Shown: positions 35,201-47,636, numbered from the stretch's first letter. The stretch: 64,000 nt of DNA from Rhizaria sp. SCN 62-66 (GCA_001724265.1 MEDY01000018.1:62001-126000); one strand, 5' to 3'. Notes: a model not told the origin generated them from the letters alone. A program made the numbers and translations.

Positions 35201-38200
35201 CATAAGCAGCAAGCGCACTAACGCCCGCGTAAACAACGGCATTGTTGAGTTTCCGTCCCCACCCGCACTTACTCACACTCGCAGTGCAACAGGTCGCGGC
35301 AACGCTTACATAGCTGCAACAACAGCGCATTTGCCTCTTAATGTCTGTCGTGCGACGAGCACGAGCAGAGCTACTGGTACCGCAAATGAATCAACTTCGG
35401 CCGCGGATGCAAGAAGCAGTGTGTGGTGGTGGCCGCTACGCTGGATTGGCATTGGGTTAGAGCGTTCTAGTGAAGGCTATTACTATTAGCAGCAGCACAA
35501 TCACGACGACGACGATCCCACCGACACCAGCGCCCATGGGAACAACGCGCGCACTGTTGGCGCCGAGCGGCAGTTTCTCTCGCCAATGTCACCACTACCG
35601 CCGCCTGCAGAAATGCCAAACATTAACTCCGCTGCGCACAGACATTACATGCAACAGCAAGAACAAATCCGACACGCTTCTGTTGATGATGTTAACAATG
35701 CGACAGGCGTCAACGGCAGCAGCAGTTTAGGGATTGGTCTGACTGGAAATCTAACAGGGCTTTCAACAAATGGCAGTGGTCGGTCTTTGATAGCGTCCTC
35801 TGCAGCCGCGGCAGAGCCTGAAATCGCTCGCGGCAGTGCTAACGATGGACGTATATTTGCAGTTATACGCTCATCGGGTGACGCAAGTGCAAGCACCCCA
35901 TTGACTCCATCTCCGCTAACGCTGTTTACGCTTACTATTGCTGTTATCAGCGTAGTCACTCTATGCGTACATCTGTACACATCCGTGGCGTTTGCTATCA
36001 ATGGCAGCAATAGCGATGCCGGCAACAATGGTTACGGCAATGATCTGTGGTGGTACGGAGTGACTGAGAGCTTGCCCTTAGATCCACGGCCACCGGGCAC
36101 GTACAACGAGAACGGCGAGCTCGTTTCTGTTCTGAGTAAAGTTGAGTCCGACATTGCGGACGGCAAATCTATTGGCGGCGTGGCGTTTGCGTGGCAGCAA
36201 CGCGATCGCAAACCTTATTATCCGTACCTTACGCGAATTCATGCTGATAATATGGTTAGCGACGAAACTGTAGGACCGCGATCTCACGTTGTAACAACTC
36301 TCCACGCCAACGTTGACACGGCTACAAGCACCAATACCGCCAGGGCTAGCTCCGGTAACAGCAACACTAATGCTGAAACTGACGATAGCGACTCCCTTGT
36401 TGCAGTCTCGCGTGTGTCACTGCCTCGCTCGATCGGGCATAACGAAGGTGACTTTGGCTATGTTCCTTTCATCTCAGCACTAACTTCGACATCAGGGCTG
36501 CAGTACTACGTCCCAAGGCACCATACAGCGCGCGTATGCGCACGCAATAATCCAACAGCCGCGTCCTCAACTGCATCGGCAGCAGCAGCGCGGCTGCGGC
36601 GGTGGTCGCGGCTCCACAATCACACTCACGGTCGGTATGGCACGGATACGAGTGATCGCGGAGATCGCGACCGCAGTAGCACTAGCAACGCTAGTGATAA
36701 GGACGACGATAGTTGGGCAGCTGCTGCGTGTGCGCCGAAGAGTGATGTCAGCAAGGACTTATATTACGACCGCTACATCGACGACGGCTTAACTTTGGAA
36801 GAATCCGTTTACTCTGATGACGACGATGAGAGCGACACAGTTGCTGGTGTCACCAATCTAAATAGCAACATAACTTCTCGGAGCAACAACGATGCAAACA
36901 CAAACGCTACGACAATCTCGGGGAGTCACAAGCCTGAAGAAAACGCAAGCGCTGCTCGTGTGACTGCGACAGTAAGTGCCAGTGTTAATGGTAGCAACCC
37001 GGCCGAGACAAGGACGACAGGTCCCTTTGCTGGCGATCTTACCAGCAACACGGCTGATGCAAGCCGTGCAAGCGCCGGTGCTGCCCCTACTGAGACAGCA
37101 ACAACCGTAACAACCACCGTCACCGAATCGAACACTGTAGCGAATGCCACGGACGCAAATAATAGCACAGCTACAACAACTACGACGACAACAACAGCAA
37201 CAGAAGTTGCTCGCAGGCGCGCGCGATTTGTTGCGCCAACCTTTGAAGTGCCCACAGTTAGTGTGGCAAGTCTCGAGCACTGGGCTCACATCCCATCTCT
37301 GAAGCCACGTGCTGATGTAACCGAAGTTCCCGTACGTTTTGAAAACGAAAGAAATCAAACTTCAATGTTCATATTGTCTACAAACCGGTTGCAACAATGA
37401 AAAGACTGTTTTCACTTGAAATGACGATATCACCTTCGTACTTTGACCGTGAACTCATTTTACATTTCTTTTCAACGAGTGCTCATTCCAGATCTTGGGC
37501 GACTGGGGAGCTGTAACTCCTGCGCAAGCTCGTGTTGCAGCACAAATGCGCGCATACTTTGCATCTCGTCACGTCCCTTTCGTGGTCTCAACTGGAGACA
37601 ACATCTACTCGACGGGACTTGCTGAGGGTGGCGGCTTGATTTCAAAGCACGCGCCGCAGCGGCGTGCTGTGAGGCAGAAGGCGCGCAAGAAGCGAGAGAA
37701 CAAAGAGTTTGCGAGTGTGATTGCAAACGGCAAGCGCGACCGCGGGCGCTTAGTCAATGTTTTAGAATCATCGCGTGATAACATTGTTACAAGTGATTTG
37801 ATTCATACGACTGCGCCGAGCCATCGAGCTGCAGGTGAATCTGCAGCCTCAACGACAGCCACAAGCGCAACACTCACAACAGATAATGAGCACACTCTTG
37901 ACGTTAATAACCGTGCAAGTGATTATAGTCGTGAGCGTATTGAGACTAAGCGTGAACGTGATATCGCAGAAGATAACGGCGACTTGATTGATGGTATTTT
38001 TGAGGATCCGTACATTGACACTGCTCCAAACGTTCCTTGGCACTTAACCATGGGTAACCACGATTGCTATGGTGATGTTGACGCGATGATTGAGTACACA
38101 AATGCGATCGACCCTGCGACTAAACTTCCGTACACGCGACTTAATTTCCCAGCGCGATATTACGAAGTCGATTTGCCCATACCTGCTGCAAAGAGAACAA

Positions 38201-39552
38201 CAACGCCAGCAACAGGTTCTGCAGCCGCCAGTTCTACTGACAATTACGGCAACAATACGGCCACTTCCGGGGGCACCAGCACAACCAACGCCGGCTTTGT
38301 TCGTTTTCTGTTGCTAGATACATGCTCTCTTGTCTGTGCTGACCCTAACCACGCTGTCAACATGTACGAGTACTTACAGTGCAAACACATGCGTCACAAC
38401 GCATTAACTGCAACGCGCGTTGCGCAATCCAAATGGCTTAAGTCTCGCATCATCAGCGCTGAAACGACAGAAAGCATTCGCGGTGTCGTGCTTGTTGGTC
38501 ACCACCCTGCGTTCTCAGTTGGTCCCCATGGAACAAACCTCGCGCTCTTGTCATTCCTAGGCTCCGCAGTGCGTGGCCGCAAGACGCTGATGTACGTAAG
38601 TGGGCACGATCATACGCTGCAACACTTTGAGATTCCGCGCGATAAGTGGGTTGGCGCTTACGGCTTCGTCGAAAATCCGATTAAGCGCTACTCTTTCATG
38701 AAACAGCGCAACAGCAGCAATGCTCAAGGCAATAACGATGACTTGCCACCGTTTCATCAAGTTGTTTCCGGTGCAGGTGCTGTTCGCGCTCACGGCCAGT
38801 CCTACCACGGTCCGTTTCCTCCCATGCTGTTCCCGTACTCATCACGCGCCCCGGGGCTTAAGCGCTGTTTTGAACACTGGGGAAGAACGCAGGCTGTTGT
38901 GCGCGGCCGTGAACGCACGTCCGCTCGTGACCGTATTCGTGACCGTGATCTTGATAAAGAGTGCGGGCAGCCTGGTTCTGGTGTCATGGAAGCAGCTGTT
39001 TCCGCAGCGTTACGCATTCCCACTGATAGGCGCATTTACGACGCAAGCGATGACTCCGCTGATGGCGGTAACTCAACCAATGCTAGCCCTGAGGCTCTTG
39101 CACGTAATCAATGCAGTGACCCTCGCGGCGACTGCGGTCCCACCTTCGCGCCATTTACTGACCCCAAGCGCGACTACACAACCGTAAACAACAGAGCCAC
39201 CGCCAGCCCCGGCCCTCGCTCGCGCTCTCGCCATGGTGGTGCTGACTCGAGCCGTGACCGTGAGCACACAGCGAAAGAAGGAGACCGCTGGTTTGTGCCT
39301 CGATTAGAGCGTTTTCCGCATCCTAACCCATTTCTCGCCCCTGAAGCCACGCTTTATAGATATCCGCACTACTTAGCAGGGCTGCCGCAGTGGTTCGAGA
39401 GTTATCAAAACGCGTTGCCGGTACCGGCGGCGCAGATGTTTGGTGCGACTACTGGCTTTGTGACTCTGCGCGTTTCGCGCTATGGCGTGAAATGTGTGTT
39501 TATAGACGCGGAGGGAAGAGTTATTCACCAGTTTGCGCAGTTGTACGCCTGA
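32268..39552 (+). CDS. Membrane-anchored purple acid phosphatase-like metallophosphatase, three in-frame UAG codons
   Basis: CDS join(32268..37331,37492..39552), 2,374 aa, stop TGA; intron starts GTACGT and ends TCCAG (phase 0). Residues 1-1200 are Asn/Ser/Thr/Ala-rich. A hydrophobic span at about 1217-1242 has no charged residue, so the protein is probably a single-pass membrane protein with the enzyme outside or in a lumen. The calcineurin-like phosphatase domain starts at ILGDWG (1689-1694), then STGDNIY, MGNHDCYGD (about 1875), VGHHPAF (about 2025) and SGHDHTLQ (about 2060), the dinuclear-metal motifs of the ACP5/tartrate-resistant class. A basic insert of about 130 residues separates the GDN and GNHD motifs. 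UAG codons are 61 (32448-32450), 717 (34416-34418) and 1074 (35487-35489, followed by CAG CAG CAC). All three fall in low-complexity sequence with the frame open on both sides. The gene looks lower in GC than most neighbours. Confidence 0.83.
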
Positions 39553-39933
39553 ATCAAGGCGACATCGCTCAACCGTGATTAAAACAAACAACACTTTCTC
39601 CTTTTGACCAATGGCATGTTACTCACCATGGTCACGTCGAACAATGTTGATTCACAAAGATAATATCGGATATGACATTTACATGTACATTTTTATTATA
39701 CTCAAGTACGAGCAGTTCAGTCTAATACTACCTATCGGTATTATCAGACTCATTGTAGGACGAAACCAAGCTAAAGGAACAGTGAAATTAAACACACAAT
39801 AAACTCAACAGCTCCCCTGACCCGAACTAACACTAAGTCACCCCAGCTAGCAACGCCAGCAAAGCATGTAATCTCAAGAAAATAAGCTCTCTTGCTTGAC
39901 CATCGTCTCATACGACACCGAGCCTCATGTGCT
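39553..39933. other. Convergent intergenic region, phosphatase-like / EndoU
   Basis: 381 bp, AT-rich. AATAAA on the + strand at 39798-39803 fits a poly(A) signal for the phosphatase-like gene. Nothing else recognised. Confidence 0.5.
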
Positions 39934-42900
39934 TCACAGCAAGTCACCAGCGGCAGCAGTAGTCGCAGCCGCGGGGGCAGGGGCAGGAGCAGTGGTACCG
40001 TTGGCCTTGGCCTCGTCCCACGCGTGCTTGGCGATGCTGTAGGCCACCTTGTCCGTCGTCGCGGCGTCGACGGCCTTGATTTCGCTGATCGCACGGTTGA
40101 CGTACGCACGCCACGCCTCGCCATCCTGCGGCGCGCTCGCGGCGACCGCCGAAGGGGCCACCAGCCTGCGCTGCACGCGCGGCGACATGATGAGCGACGA
40201 CGACGGTGACAGCACCGCAGGCGCAACAGTCGCGTTGACGCTGCTGCTGCTCTCTGAGGTGCTGCTCTCGGCAGCGGTCACCACAGGCGCCCCCGCAATT
40301 ACTGTCGCGCCGCCCGCACTAGCGGCGTTGGCGGCGTTGACGGCGGCCGTAATGCTCGCGGCGGACGTCAGTGTGAGCGTGTTGCGCTTGGCCCGGATGA
40401 TCGAGGGCCGGTTGAGCGCGGCCTTGGGGTCCGCGCTGGGATCGCGCTGATGGCTATCCCACTTGGCCTCGGGGTCGTGCTTGATGACGTCGGCCACGAG
40501 CGCGGAGATCACGCGCGCGCGCACATCGGCGTCGTCGAGCGTCGACGCGTCGAACGACTCACCGATGTCGCTATCATCATCATCCTCAGCAGCAGCGGCC
40601 GCGGCGGCCTTGGCGAGGGCGGCGGCGCGCTTGGGCTTGAGACCGGTCGCAGTCGAGCCTGCGGCGGACTCGGGGCCGACCTCAGAGCCAGAGCCAGACG
40701 CAGCAGCGGCGGCAGTGGCAGCGGCAGCGGGGGGCTTGCCGCCGCTGCCGCGAGCAGGCGGCAGAGTGACAGCGGGGGCGGCGGCGGCGGGGCCGGCGGC
40801 GGCGACGTCGGCCTTGGCGGCGGCCATGACAGCGGGGTTCGAGGCAATGGCCTGCTCTTGCTTATCGCCCACTGCCTTGCGCTCGGCGCGGCGCGCGACC
40901 TTGCGCATGCGGGCCTGAGGGATGGGATGCAAATGAAAGGAAACCAGAGTGATGAAGATGTGAGATAAAAGGCATAAATGTAGATAAATCGGCAGTAAAG
41001 TATAAATTAAGTTAAAAACACCTAAATACATTCTAGAACATAATACTACGGCATATTGCAGGGGAATCATAGAGATATATGCGCACCTCCTCCTGGCGGC
41101 GCTGAACCTCCTCGGGCGACAGCGAGCTCTGCTTCTTCTTGGTCTCCTCCTCCTCCTCCGCAGCCAGCGCGGCGGCGGCGTCGGTGCAGCCGGCCTCGGC
41201 GGCGGCGGCGCGCGCAAGCTTGGCCAGGCGGCGCTGCTCGAACAGCTCCTGCGCCTTCTGCTCGGCCTTGATGCGGCGACGCTCCGTCAGCATCTGTGGC
41301 GAAAGCAAAACATCATAGAAGACAACATAGATTTGATGTAGCACAAGATATGAGAGAATTGAAAAAAAACGCGGATTCTACACAAATAATGTAGAAGCAG
41401 AGCTTGAATTATCATAATATTGTAATTTGGTTTTTTTGAGTGAGATAGATGCGAATAAGCGTACCTCCTGCGTGGCCGCGGTGGGGCCGACGAGCTCCTG
41501 GAAGCACGACACAAGATACTCCTTCTGCCTGCACAGATAGTACTCGTAAATGTACCCGCCAACCTCGCGACGCATCTTGTACTTGTTGTCGCGCATCTCG
41601 GTCCACCCGGCGGCGCGCGCCGACTCGGGTGTCATGGTCTCGAAGTAGCAGCACGTGGCCACGGCCATCGAGAACTCGGGCGAGCAGCCCACGAAGAAGG
41701 AGCCGCGCTCTTTGATGAACACCTGCCCGTCCTGTGTTAGAGTGTGCGCAAAATCAAAATTAAAACATAAAGTTGAATGAATATAAGTTAGATTGATGTC
41801 AGATTGATGTCATGCGAATTCGTTGGAAAAAAAAAAATGGCAAATCATGGTGTTTTGTTCATGATAACTAGGCGTACCTGGTCCCAGCGGAACTTGATGC
41901 ACACAAAGGGCGCGCCAATCTTGGACAGTGAGTTCTTCTGGTACTTAGTGCCCAGGAAGTCGACCAGCTGCTCGAGCTCGTCGATGTAGAACTTCATCCA
42001 GTTGTGGTAGCCCAGCACGTTGCCGACCTTCTCTCCGTCGGGAATCGAGATCTCGCCCATGAACACGTGCTCAAAGCCGCTGCAGTAGCGCACAATCACG
42101 CGCTGACGCGTGAAACCCTCGGGGAGCGCCTCGCCGTCCTCGCCGTCGTTCGCGGCCTTAGCCTCAGTGCTGCTGTGGCCGCTGTTAGCGTTGGCCTCGT
42201 CGTTGCTCTTGGCCTCGGCCTGGGCTACGGCGAGCGCGGCCTGCGCCTCTTCGAGCTTGGTCTTGGCCTCCGCCAGCCGCGCAGTGAACTCCTCCACCAG
42301 CCTTTCGTCGCCCTTGGCCTCGGCCTTGGCGATGCGCTCGTTCTCGGCCTCGACATCGCGCTGCGCGGCCTCGAGCTCGCGCAGGCACTGGGTGACGCGG
42401 GGTGCCACGACCTCGTCAACCGTGAGCGTGTGGAGCTCAAACCACATACGGAACATCTTCTTCTTGAACTGCGCGGGTGTGAACTCGAACTTAAGCACCT
42501 GCGTTATGTAGATGTACGCCGCCTGCATGGCCGGGGTGATGAGGATGGCGGTGAGGAAGTCGTCGATTTCGTCGAGCTCGCCGTCGTTAAGGTACTCGAT
42601 GTTGTTCACCCAGGCGTCGTAGTTGTCCATCAGCGCCAGGAACGTCTTGTACGTGGGACCCGACATCGCGGCCGTCTTAACCGTGTGGAACAGCGGGTTG
42701 GGCGCCGCGTCGTCGAGCGAGTCGGCAGAGCCGGGCGCGCGGGACTGCTTGTCGAGCAGGATATCGGCGTTGGGATCGACCCAGGTGCCGTCGTCGTCGC
42801 GGTCAGAGACAGAGCAGCGGTTCACGTCGGCGTCCCAGATCGTGTCGAGGATCGTTTGCGGAGTGAGGGCTGAGGCGTCGGGCAGCTTGACCGAAGCCAT

Positions 42901-43074
42901 GCGCAGCGCGAGCTCCTGGATCGGCGTCGGCTGGTTCATCAAGTGCACGGCCGAGGCAAGCGCCGTGGTCGTCATCGTCGTGCCCTGGCGCAGCAGCTCC
43001 TCAGTCGCTGCGAGCACTTCGGGCGAGGGGATGTGGTCCAGAACGAGCGCGGACGTCGGTGAGGATGACGCCAT
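39934..43074 (-). CDS. ENDOU: EndoU (XendoU) family endoribonuclease with coiled-coil insert
   Basis: Exons 43074..41878, 41731..41465, 41293..41087 and 40914..39934, 883 aa, stop TGA. All three introns are phase 0 and start GTACGC, GTACGC and GTGCGC. The EndoU N-lobe runs from about 127 to 215 (PTYKTFLALMDNYDAWV, FLTAILITPAMQ, RMWFELHT). A highly charged coiled-coil-like insert at about 228-295 separates it from the catalytic lobe. Catalytic residues are H336 in SGFEHVFMGE, H357 in GYHNWMKFY and K406 in VFIKERGSFFVGCSPEF, matching H162, H178 and K224 of Xenopus EndoU. The family cleaves single-stranded RNA at uridines in a Mn- or Ca-dependent way. There is no signal peptide, unlike the secreted animal enzymes, so a cytosolic or nuclear role is likely. 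The last 400 residues are a Lys/Glu-rich helix and Ala/Ser-rich tail of unknown role. No UAG codon. Confidence 0.92.
41790..41811. repeat. 11-bp tandem repeat in EndoU intron 1
   Basis: AGATTGATGTC occurs twice in direct succession (41790-41800, 41801-41811). It sits inside the 146-bp first intron and is probably slippage. Confidence 0.8.
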
Positions 43075-43782
43075 TGTCCTGCGGTACAGGAAAAATATTG
43101 ACACGTGTGGAAACAAAAATGATACGATATTATACGAAATAATGTGTACACGCAATATTCGTCGGTTCTGTGCTCTCAAGCGGATATCCTGGCACGTAGT
43201 GCATGCATGAACGGAGGACCACGCCGGTTTGAGGAGTGTGCACTCGAATGAATCTTGAAGTTCGGAGAAGGAGCGCCTCGACATGCATACCGCACGCTGC
43301 ACGCACACAAAAATAGAATCTATAATAAAACAACATGTAATATCCTGGAAAGCCGCTTAAACGCGATTGAACGATCAAGAAGTGTCACCTGAGCTACTTA
43401 TTTGGACACTGGACGACCGTTCAGCCTACCAACACAGCCGACCAACTCGGTCGGTTCGCAAAAAGTCGGAAAAGTAATACTCGGTCGGGAGCGATGCCGA
43501 AAGACAAAGAAGACGTGCAGCGGCATGCAAACTCCGTGTATAGACCTCTTGCTAATTTTATTGTATTAACACTTATGCATAATACCCACTCATTCTCTAT
43601 CATTTCCGTTGACCTTTGACAACCCTTGTTCCGCGCGCAGGTTAGCAACCCCTACTCTGAGAGCGTTGAACTACCGCCTCGCCCCACCTTTCCGTTCCCT
43701 TTACAGCCCCCGTCTGTAAACTTCCTCGCTACTGGTCGTGTCCCAAACGCTGTTCCCCGCGTTTTCCTTCCTTCGTTGCGAA
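43075..43782. other. Divergent intergenic region, EndoU / bL27m
   Basis: 708 bp with both promoters. Short CGGTCGG/CCGACC elements cluster at about 43410-43490. The 80 bases before the bL27m start are pyrimidine-rich. No gene recognised. Confidence 0.45.
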
Positions 43783-44561
43783 ATGCTTTCCTCGATCCGC
43801 TGCACCGGCTTCGGCGTGCTCTCCAAGTCGGGCATGTCCCTTCTCTCCGCGTCCACTTCCTTCACCGCGGGCTCTTCCCTCTCCTCGCCTGCCGCGTTCC
43901 CGGCCACGCTGGACCTTGTCCGCACGGCCACCAAGAAGGCCGGTGGTGTCGTCGTCAACAAGTCCGACTCCGCCGGTCGCCACCTCGGTGTCAAGCGCTT
44001 CGGCGACGAGGAGGTGACTGTGAGCAACATCATCGTCCGCCAGCGTGGTACCAAGTACCACCCCGGCCTCAACGTCTACATGGGCAAGGACCACACGCTG
44101 CACGCCGGCGTTGACGGCAGTGTCAAGTTCTCCCGCGCCTACATTGCCGGCCGCAAGCGCGTGCGCAAGTGGCGCACCTACGTCAGCGTCATCCCCGCCG
44201 GCCAGACCGACCAGGTTCGTTTCTCTTTCCTCACCTCTTCTCAAATCTCTCAGTTTCGCTGTGATATATTCGCTATGTTGGATGGTACTCTGCTCAAGCT
44301 GTAGTTCTATATGTGTTGGCTGTTTTTGTGTCATACTCTGACTCTCTATCGTCTTTTGTTTCGAATCTCACTTTCTCTCTACCCCGTCCCTTGCTTTGCC
44401 ACTTGCTGTGCTTGTATGACGTATAGTGCGTTGTCGACTTCACCGCGACGCAGCAGTACCGCCTGCTCGACGACCCTATCTACCGCCAGATGCAGAAGGA
44501 GCGCCACGTCAAGAACGCCTTCCTCAACGAAGACTTCGCCCCCAACAGCCGCTATGATTAA
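43783..44561 (+). CDS. MRPL27: Mitochondrial large-subunit ribosomal protein bL27m
   Basis: CDS join(43783..44214,44427..44561), 188 aa, stop TAA; 212-bp intron starts GTTCGT and ends TATAG (phase 0). An N-terminal extension of about 45 residues rich in Ser/Ala with Arg/Lys and no acidic residues is a mitochondrial presequence. The bL27 core begins ATKKAGG at 49-55 and continues with [23 protein letters not shown] and [17 protein letters not shown], all diagnostic. bL27 lies near the peptidyl transferase centre. The C-terminal exon ([23 protein letters not shown]) is a typical mitochondrial extension. It shows a working mitochondrial translation system. No UAG codon. Confidence 0.96.
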
Positions 44562-45159
44562 GCCTACAATCTGTAAGCGCAGGCACTCTAACTACGTGGC
44601 TACACGACATGTGGCGCGCACGACACCACTGCGCGATGCTGCCTCAACACGGAAACATTGCTGCGTCAAACGCGCTGCTCGTGCAACGCTGATAACGCAG
44701 AGAACACGAGGGTACTACAAACTTGTGCCTTTGCGTCGCTTTGTCATCTCGCTGGCGGAGGCTTTGCGATCAGACCGTTAGCGTTTCTTTGCTGAACTGA
44801 GGACTGTTACTGAGACGTACTTTCAGAATGTAAAGCTAGTCTTCTCTGTTTGAGCCCCTTGCAATCCGCAGTCGTTGTGTGTTTGGTCGTTATGTGCCAG
44901 GTCGGTCGGAATCAACAACATAATTTAAGATGAAGATGTATCATTATTCGGAAAACTAAGAAAAAACAACAACATTATAATCAATCTCAGTTTATATATT
45001 CTACTCATATTCTATTCTCAGATACATGTATGCAAAATACAAAACATATCTCTAAACAACTGCGTAGAACATACTCACAACCACTCTTTATTCGATTATC
45101 AATCCCTGCCTGTACATATAATGTATATCCACTGTTGCCACAGAGTATGTGCCAACCTC
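44562..45159. other. Convergent intergenic region, bL27m / UMP synthase
   Basis: 598 bp between two 3' ends. The first 200 bases are moderately GC-rich and open in one frame but resemble no protein and are probably 3' UTR. The rest is AT-rich. Nothing else recognised. Confidence 0.45.
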
Positions 45160-47636
45160 TTAGATCTCCTCGCCCGCGATGCGGTCTAAGTACGCCTGCC
45201 ACGCCTCATCACGGTACCGGGCCGCCGCCGCCGCGACAGCATCCTTGCCCCACTCGCCCTCGCTCCCAACCACCTCGCCTTCCGCCGCCGCCACGGCCGC
45301 CGCCCCCGTTGTGGCTGCCGCATCCGTGGCGGTTGAAGACGAGGCGTCAGTCCTATCTGTTCCACTGCCAGCGTTGGTGTTCGGCACATCAGCTGCAGTG
45401 GCGGTAGCTGGGGTGTCCTTAGATGGCTTGGGGCGGTGTAAGTATTTGATGATGCCACGCCCGACGATGATGACGTCCGCGTTGCGGGCCATGACGGCGC
45501 TGCGCACAGTCACATACTGCTGCCCAAGCTTGTCACCGCTCACGCCACTCGGCGTCGGAGCGCCAGAGCCTGTGGTGGCTGCTGACTCTGCAGCGGGGAC
45601 CTTAGGCTGAGCCGGTGTGTTGATGTCGGGCATGCTGACGCCCGGGGTCATCATCACGAGTTCCAACGCCCGAGCCTGTCCGCCGCCGGGTGTGGTTACT
45701 GCAGGGCTAGCGCTGTAACTGCTGCCAGTTGAGTTGAGAAGCGGTGCGCGCGACATCATCTCAGTGCCTTGTCCGATCAGGCCGCAAACCACACTCCCCC
45801 GGTATGCTGCAGTGTTCTTGCTCTTGTTTGCAGCGTTGTTGTTGTCAGCGATCATGGCGATGGCACTGTCGGTGTATTGCTAAGTCAGTAAGTTGCCCTT
45901 GCTCGACATGTGCGCGAGCAGCAGCACACCGCGCGTGCCGTGACTCGGCTCACGCAGCGCAGACACAATGGCGCTGGCAGCAGCGCCGTGACCGGAGCCA
46001 GCCGTGCTGCTGCTTGTGGTGTTCAGGTTGCCCGCGTCAGATCTAGCGCTGTTTTTGCTAAGCTCGGTAATTGCCTCGCTAACGCCGGTAAGCAAGCCAG
46101 GACCTGGAAGCGCATGTGCCGTGATCATGTGAGCCCACTATAGGGGCTTGAAGACGCCACCGCTGCACTGCAGCATTGCCGTGTGACCGATGTCACTAAG
46201 CTTACGATCCTCGAACAAGAGGAATCTACAACGACAAAGGTAAACATGTAAGTCTTAAAATAATAAACATTTGAATGACATTGAATCTCAATCGAAGGAG
46301 CAAACTCAGCGTTAATTGATGGAAGTAGAAAGATAACGTACCCATGCTTGATTGCGAGCCCACTCAGCGCTTCGGTAACTTGTGAAGTGAAATCGCTAAG
46401 GATGTCGACATGCGTCTTTAACACCGCGATATAAGGCCCCGCAGCGTCTGCAACTGCAAGCAAGTCTTCCGTTGTCGTGACATCGGCAGACAGGCAGAGG
46501 TTGCTCTTCTTAGCGCACATCAGCTCAAACAGGGACTGTGTGACAGGGTGACAATGCAGCGCATGGCGCGCCGGGAAGTTAAGTCGTGAGCTCACAGTTA
46601 CTGCGCGCGGTCCCGAAGTTACACCGCCGTGGTTACCAGTTGTCGCAGCATCAACAGAAGCAGCAACAGCAGGAACATGAGCAGCAGAAGCAGCAGGACC
46701 AGCAGCAGGACCAGCAGCGCCACTGCTCATGCTGCCGACAGTCGAGACAGCAGCAGGCGGTGACGCGGTGACCGCACTGGGGCTTATCTTTGCGCCTGCG
46801 CCAGTGCCTGTGCTAGCGCCAACCTGGTTGTTTTTGATGAAGTCGAACACACGGTCAATGACGTCCTGCTCCAGGAGACTCTCCTTCTTCAGCACCTGCA
46901 TCATCGTCGTGATCGTGAGCACCGCGTGCAACCGGATCCCGTTGCGCCGCAGCACCGCCGCGCCGCCCTGCTCGCGGTCAATCAGCACCACCACGTCCGT
47001 GACGGCGATTCCGCTGTCGTTTGCCGTGAGAGGCGCGACGGTCTCGAGAACCGATGCGGCACTCGTGACCAGGTCTTCCACAACAAGGCAGTTGTCGCCG
47101 GGCTTCCAGGAACCCTCGATAAGCTTGCCCGTGCCGTAGGACTTAACCTCCTTGCGGCGCATTACCATGGGGACGTTGTGCGCCAGAGACATCACAGTCG
47201 CGATTGGCAACGCAGTATAGGGCACGCCACAAAGCAACTGGTAACGGGTGTTGCTGCTCTTTGTCTCCGCATTCTCGCCCTCACTCTGCGCTAGCGCAAC
47301 ACCACCGTTTGCTGCGTTTTCGGTACTAGCAGAGGACGTAAGCGTGGTGCCCGCGCCGTCGCTGTGCGTGTTACCTGGCGCAGTGAACGTGTTGGCCTCG
47401 TCCCACATCAACCGCGCAGTCTCTTGCAGCAGCTCCGGGTGCGACACCAGCTCGCGCAGGTCGATGTAGATCGGGGACTCGAGCCCGCTCTTAAGCGTAA
47501 ACGTGCCAAATTTAACCGCGCCAATACGGTGCAGCGCGAGCACGAGCGCGTTGATCGCGTCAGCCTTGCGGACCGCAGGCGCTTTGGGGGCGGGCGCTGG
47601 GACGGCAGCGGAGGCACTCTTCTTGCGCGGTGGCAT
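45160..47636 (-). CDS. UMPS: UMP synthase (OPRT-OMPDC fusion), two in-frame UAG codons
   Basis: Exons 47636..46342 and 46225..45160, 786 aa, stop TAA; 116-bp intron starts GTACGT (phase 2). An in-frame ATG four codons earlier (47648) is possible, though CCCAG just before the chosen ATG could be a splice acceptor. The N-terminal orotate phosphoribosyltransferase shows FTLKSGLESPIYIDLRE, PMVMRRKEVKSYG and the PRPP loop CLVVEDLVTSAAS (183-195). An Ala/Ser linker leads to OMP decarboxylase: VLKTHVDI with K407, then FLLFEDRKLSDIG with catalytic D438, K440 and D443, TAHALPGPG, LLAHMSSKGNL and IIVGRGII. It makes UMP from orotate, the last two steps of de novo pyrimidine synthesis. UAG is codon 461 (46140..46138), between FKPL and WAHM, where yeast has Glu and human Ser, and codon 547 (45882..45880), just before QYTDSA. 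Both lie inside the decarboxylase barrel. Confidence 0.95.

Noticed and set aside
44563-44781. Basic open frame directly after the bL27m stop
   Set aside because: Overlaps the 3' UTR of bL27m; no splice signal or known sequence.
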